A stretch of 17,297 nucleotides of DNA, taken from Chloroflexota bacterium (GTDB lineage Bacteria > Chloroflexota > Anaerolineae > B4-G1 > SLSP01). Location: NCBI GenBank assembly GCA_012798275.1, contig JAAZNO010000031.1, forward strand, positions 1 to 17,297, in the 5' to 3' direction. Every line of letters starts with the position of its first letter. The first letter of the stretch is position 1. A program made the position numbers and the translations under genes. Shown here in pieces: positions 15,127 through 17,297 of this stretch. The notes beneath the pieces are model-generated. The model was not told the DNA's origin, made no database searches, and saw only the letters and a list, made by a program, of their open reading frames with translations.

Positions 15127-15150
15127 GGCTGGGGATAGGAATCCCCAGCC
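15127..15150. repeat. 10-bp hairpin (fifth of five)
   Basis: GGCTGGGGAT (15127-15136) pairs with ATCCCCAGCC (15141-15150) around AGGA. It starts two bases after the preceding hairpin. The rest of the 14540-15272 spacer holds no gene that I can support. A segment at about 15221-15257 (ATTCGTGAAATTCGTG) looks like a dispersed-repeat remnant. Confidence 0.6.
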
Positions 15151-15272
15151 TGACAGAAACCAACCGCGCTGAAGCGCGCTGTTTGAGGACGTAGCAGCCC
15201 CGGGGGCAAGGAATTTCTCATCTTATTCGTGAAATTCGTGTTCATTCGGGGCCATTCTCGAAGGAGCCGCAT

Positions 15273-15965
15273 ATGCCTTACATCACCGTCAAGGAAATGC
15301 CAGAAGATGAACGCCCGCGGGAACGGCTGGCGCGTGTCGGGCCGCAAGCGCTCTCGTCGGCGGAGTTGCTCGCCATCATCCTGCGCACGGGGGTGAAAGG
15401 CGAAAACGTTGTCACGATGGCGAGCCGGCTGCTGGCCAAATACGGCGGGCTGGCGGGTCTCGCGCGCGCTGAGCTGGCCCAGCTGGGGCAGGAGCATGGG
15501 CTTGGTCCGGCAAAAGCTTCGCAGCTGCTCGCCGCGCTGGAGCTGGGACGTCGCCTCATGGCAGAATCGCCCGAAGAGCGCTTCCAGATTCGCGCGCCGC
15601 AGGACGCAGCCAATCTCCTCATCCCGCTCATCGGGCACCAGGAGCAGGAACATTTCGTGGTGTTGTATCTGGATACCCGGAACCGCGTGATGGACCGCGA
15701 GGTGCTGTACAAGGGCAGCCTCAACACCTCGCTGGTGCGCATCGCGGAGGTGTTCCGCGGCGCGATCCGGCGCAACTGCGCCGCCATCATCGTCGCACAC
15801 AACCACCCCAGCGGTGATCCCAGCCCGTCACCGGAGGATGTGGCGCTCACCCGGCGGCTGGTCGAGGCAGGCAAACTTGTGGAAGTGGAAGTGCTCGATC
15901 ACGTCGTCATAGGTCAAGGCCGCTTCGTGAGCCTGCGCGAGCGGGGATTGGGGTTCGAGAGCTGA
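15273..15965 (+). CDS. radC: RadC-family JAB/MPN domain protein
   Basis: A 230-residue protein of the RadC family, named for DNA repair though its biochemical role is unsettled. The N-terminal part has RPRERL and a helix-hairpin-helix-like region (about 60-95). The C-terminal metalloprotease-like JAMM site is H176-x-H178 in AHNHPSG and D189 in [27 protein letters not shown], a highly conserved family stretch, precedes it. Length is typical. GAAGGAG lies 8 bases before the ATG. The heptamer array begins directly after the stop codon, so no terminator is seen for this gene. Confidence 0.94.
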   Translation: MPYITVKEMPEDERPRERLARVGPQALSSAELLAIILRTGVKGENVVTMASRLLAKYGGLAGLARAELAQLGQEHGLGPAKASQLLAALELGRRLMAESPEERFQIRAPQDAANLLIPLIGHQEQEHFVVLYLDTRNRVMDREVLYKGSLNTSLVRIAEVFRGAIRRNCAAIIVAHNHPSGDPSPSPEDVALTRRLVEAGKLVEVEVLDHVVIGQGRFVSLRERGLGFES

Positions 15966-15966
15966 G

Positions 15967-16078
15967 TGCTGGTTGCTGGTTGCTGGATGCTGGTTGCTGG
16001 TTGCTCGTTGCTGGACGCTGGTTGCTGGTTGCTGATTGCTGGTTGCTCGTTGCTGGTTGCTGGTTGCTCGTTGCTCAT
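15967..16078. repeat. heptamer minisatellite, 16 units (array 1)
   Basis: Sixteen 7-base units of consensus TGCTGGT run without interruption. Variants are GGA, CGT, GAT and CAT endings and one CGCTGGT. It starts one base after the radC stop and ends 65 bases before the -35 of the T-box promoter. The open frames across it encode only low-complexity peptides and are not genes. Confidence 0.95.
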
Positions 16079-16143
16079 ACTGGACGCTCTTCGCCTGGCA
16101 AGATCCTCGCTTTGCCGCTTTCTCGCCCTTTCCACTTTTTCGC

Positions 16144-16171
16144 TTGACTTCCCGGTCGCTTATGGTTTAAT
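16144..16171 (+). promoter_or_regulatory. promoter of the ileS T-box leader
   Basis: TTGACT (16144-16149), a 16-base spacer and TTTAAT (16166-16171), each one base from consensus. A start near 16178 places the first T-box helix about 12 bases into the transcript. A TATACT nearby (16176-16181) lacks a good -35. Confidence 0.65.
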
Positions 16172-16189
16172 GACGTATACTGGCGTTGA

Positions 16190-16535
16190 TGGAGACGAGT
16201 AAGCGTGGGGAACCACCTCAGCGAGTCCGGGAGGGTGTGAGCCGGACACGGGAACCGCGCTGAAAATCACTCCGGAGCTGTTCGCCGAAAGAGGCGGGGA
16301 CCCGGTAAAGGGTTATGAGTCATGGGGGGACGAGAAGTAGAAACCCGTCACCCATCTCCCATCCCCACCTCAAGTAGACCGAATCGGATGCCCTCCGTTA
16401 TCGGGGCCGCCCATCGCTTTGGAGCTGCCGCTGCAAGGCTGTGAGGCTGAGAGGATCCGCGAGCGCGGGTCAATCAGGGTGGTACCGCGAGAGCCGACGC
16501 TCCCGTCCCTGTGGGGATGAGAGCGTTTTTGTTTT
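16190..16535 (+). promoter_or_regulatory. T-box riboswitch, isoleucine specifier
   Basis: A tRNA-sensing leader. The stem I base pairs GGAG (16191-16194) with CTCC (about 16271-16274). The specifier loop has AGTAA on its 5' side (E-loop-like AGUA) and TGAAAATCA on its 3' side, which presents AUC (16266-16268), an isoleucine codon, followed by A. The conserved T-box AGGGTGGTACCGCG is at 16476-16489. Its UGGU can pair with an ACCA acceptor end, in keeping with the A discriminator of tRNA-Ile. A terminator follows. Uncharged tRNA-Ile should stabilise the antiterminator (CGCGG 16464-16468 with CCGCG) and allow read-through. ileS lies 668 bases downstream, which is unusually far. Confidence 0.92.
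16497..16535 (+). terminator. T-box intrinsic terminator
   Basis: ACGCTC (16497-16502) pairs with GAGCGT (16521-16526). An inner helix CGTCCC/GGGATG has one G-U pair and a four-base loop. The run TTTTTGTTTT (16526-16535) completes a typical intrinsic terminator. The second heptamer array starts at the next base. Confidence 0.88.
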
Positions 16536-16736
16536 CTGGATGCTGGGTGCTGGGTGCTGGGTGCTGGATGCTGGTTGCTGGATGCTGGGTGCTGGTTGCT
16601 GGGTGCTGGGTGCTGGTTGCTGGGTGCTGGTTGCTGGGTGCTGGGTGCTGGTTGCTGGGTGCTGGGTGCTGGATGCTGGGTGCTGGGTGCTGGTTGCTGG
16701 ATGCTGGGTGCTGGGTGCTGGTTGCTGGTTGCTGGA
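16536..16736. repeat. heptamer minisatellite, 28 units (array 2)
   Basis: Twenty-eight perfect-length units of TGCTGG plus G, T or A (16541-16736) are preceded by a partial CTGGA. Only the seventh base varies, so it is much more uniform than array 1. It begins directly after the T-box T run. The GGG triplets, spaced four bases apart, could form quadruplexes on the transcribed RNA. The long frames on both strands (QHPAPS-type or LGAGCWV-type peptides) are products of the repeat, not genes. Confidence 0.96.
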
Positions 16737-16771
16737 CACGGGGCCGGCGATGAGCAATAAGTAACAAGCAC

Positions 16772-16981
16772 TTAACAGCTGCTGAACACTCCGTCGAAAA
16801 AACGTTCTTGATCAAGCGATTCTTGCCATTCGCGGTGACGCTCCACTGCATCCCGACGGCGTTCACGAGGCAGATTGAGGAAGCGTGCAGTTTCGACAGG
16901 GCCTGGCGCTTGTAACAGCGCCGCCACAGCGCGGCGAACGAGCTCGTCTTCCTGCAAATAATGATGTTTTTTGGCGATCAT
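16772..16981 (-). CDS. small hypothetical protein, antisense to the ileS leader
   Basis: A 69-residue frame, mostly charged and helical, with a motif-like ending LDQERFFDGVF and a middle segment ARFLNLPRERRRDAVERHREWQ. I do not recognise the family. Composition is protein-like rather than repeat-derived, but no ribosome site is visible before the ATG at 16981 and no promoter is clear. It lies between the second heptamer array and ileS on the opposite strand. It may be a remnant of an inserted element, an antitoxin-like small gene, or a chance frame. Confidence 0.4.
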   Translation of the reverse strand: MIAKKHHYLQEDELVRRAVAALLQAPGPVETARFLNLPRERRRDAVERHREWQESLDQERFFDGVFSSC

Positions 16982-17203
16982 CAGGATCTAATTCTAACCG
17001 CAGAGCACAAAAACGCAGAGAAAGTCAGGTTCCATCATCTTGAAAGCGTCTTAGCAGGGCAAAGCGCGCTTTCAGGTCAGCTCTCAACCATCAAGATAGA
17101 GACTTTGCATTCCCGACGCCTTCTATTGAAATTAGAGCACAAAAAGTTACGCCGTGCGCATTCCGCAATATTCACAAAATCATCCCAAACGGAGGATACA
17201 GGC
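16982..17203. other. spacer before ileS with repeat remnant
   Basis: No gene is seen. ACCGCAGAG followed by ACGCAGAG (about 16999-17021) resembles the dispersed CGCAGAG-type repeats of many Chloroflexota and planctomycete genomes. ACGGAGGA (about 17189-17196) is the ileS ribosome site. Base composition is clearly more AT-rich than in the surrounding genes. I see no convincing separate ileS promoter. Confidence 0.5.
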
Positions 17204-17297
17204 ATGGGATTCAAGCCAGTCGGCACGCAGGTGGATTTTATCGCGCAGGAACACGAGGTGTTGGATTTTTGGCGGCGCGTGGAGGCGTTCAGCACGC
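17204..17297 (+). CDS. ileS: isoleucyl-tRNA synthetase, N-terminus (cut by window edge)
   Basis: The first 31 codons, ending at the window edge, read MGFKPVGTQVDFIAQEHEV and LDFWRRVEAFST. This is the usual opening of bacterial IleRS (FKPV..QVDFPALE-type followed by ILxFW), the class I enzyme that charges tRNA-Ile. ACGGAGGA lies 7 bases before the ATG. The upstream T-box with an AUC specifier independently supports the assignment. The catalytic HIGH and KMSKS motifs lie outside the window. Confidence 0.88.
   Translation, partial: MGFKPVGTQVDFIAQEHEVLDFWRRVEAFST

Noticed and set aside
15967..16736. CRISPR array
   Set aside because: Units are 7 bases with no spacers, and no cas genes are nearby. 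This is a minisatellite.
16370..16866. Several overlapping frames on both strands coding for QHPAPS- or LGAGCW-type peptides
   Set aside because: All are translations of the 7-base repeat, which leaves every frame open. No ribosome sites or non-repeat domains.

Overview
The window looks like a piece of a high-GC chromosome from a bacterium of the Chloroflexota, perhaps Anaerolineae or a relative. This is an inference from gene style, strong AGGAGG-type ribosome sites, a T-box leader on ileS, and abundant (TGCTGGK)n heptamer and hairpin repeats. No rRNA or other taxonomic marker is present to prove it. Both edges cut genes: truD on the left and ileS on the right.

Layout. From 1 to 2522, on the minus strand, are truD (cut by the edge), an M42 metallopeptidase and a small holin-like membrane protein. 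From 2629 to 6253, on the plus strand, a promoter and structured leader precede an orphan sensor histidine kinase, followed by the ribosome-assembly GTPase der. From 6334 to 10150, on the minus strand, a zinc operon reads zur, znuA, znuC, znuB and an FmdB-type zinc-ribbon protein with a histidine-rich tail. From 10235 to 12243, on the minus strand, is a two-gene module of an SMC/OLD-like ATPase and a DUF4276 (TOPRIM-like) protein, a candidate defence system. Then come pyruvate kinase (plus), a double-zinc-ribbon membrane protein (minus) sharing a perfect bidirectional terminator with it, a 730-base hairpin-rich spacer, radC (plus), a heptamer array, a T-box riboswitch, a second heptamer array, a small minus-strand ORF, and the start of ileS.

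How the parts work together. The zinc genes form a self-consistent homeostasis unit. Near-identical 17-base AT-rich dyads sit in front of zur and znuA, the positions expected for Zur operators, and a third copy lies upstream of pyk. The ATPase and DUF4276 genes overlap by 4 bases and are probably translationally coupled; their upstream region holds a perfect 15-base dyad and a second inverted repeat. The T-box has an AUC (Ile) triplet in its specifier loop, a UGGU tRNA-acceptor motif and an intrinsic terminator, so it should sense uncharged tRNA-Ile for ileS.

Most striking points. The T-box is not next to ileS: 668 bases separate its terminator from the start codon, filled by a 28-unit minisatellite and an antisense ORF, and a 16-unit array of the same heptamer lies on its other side. 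Next in interest are the DUF4276/ATPase module with its operator-like dyads, the three-site Zur-like motif, and the His-rich FmdB protein at the end of the zinc operon.
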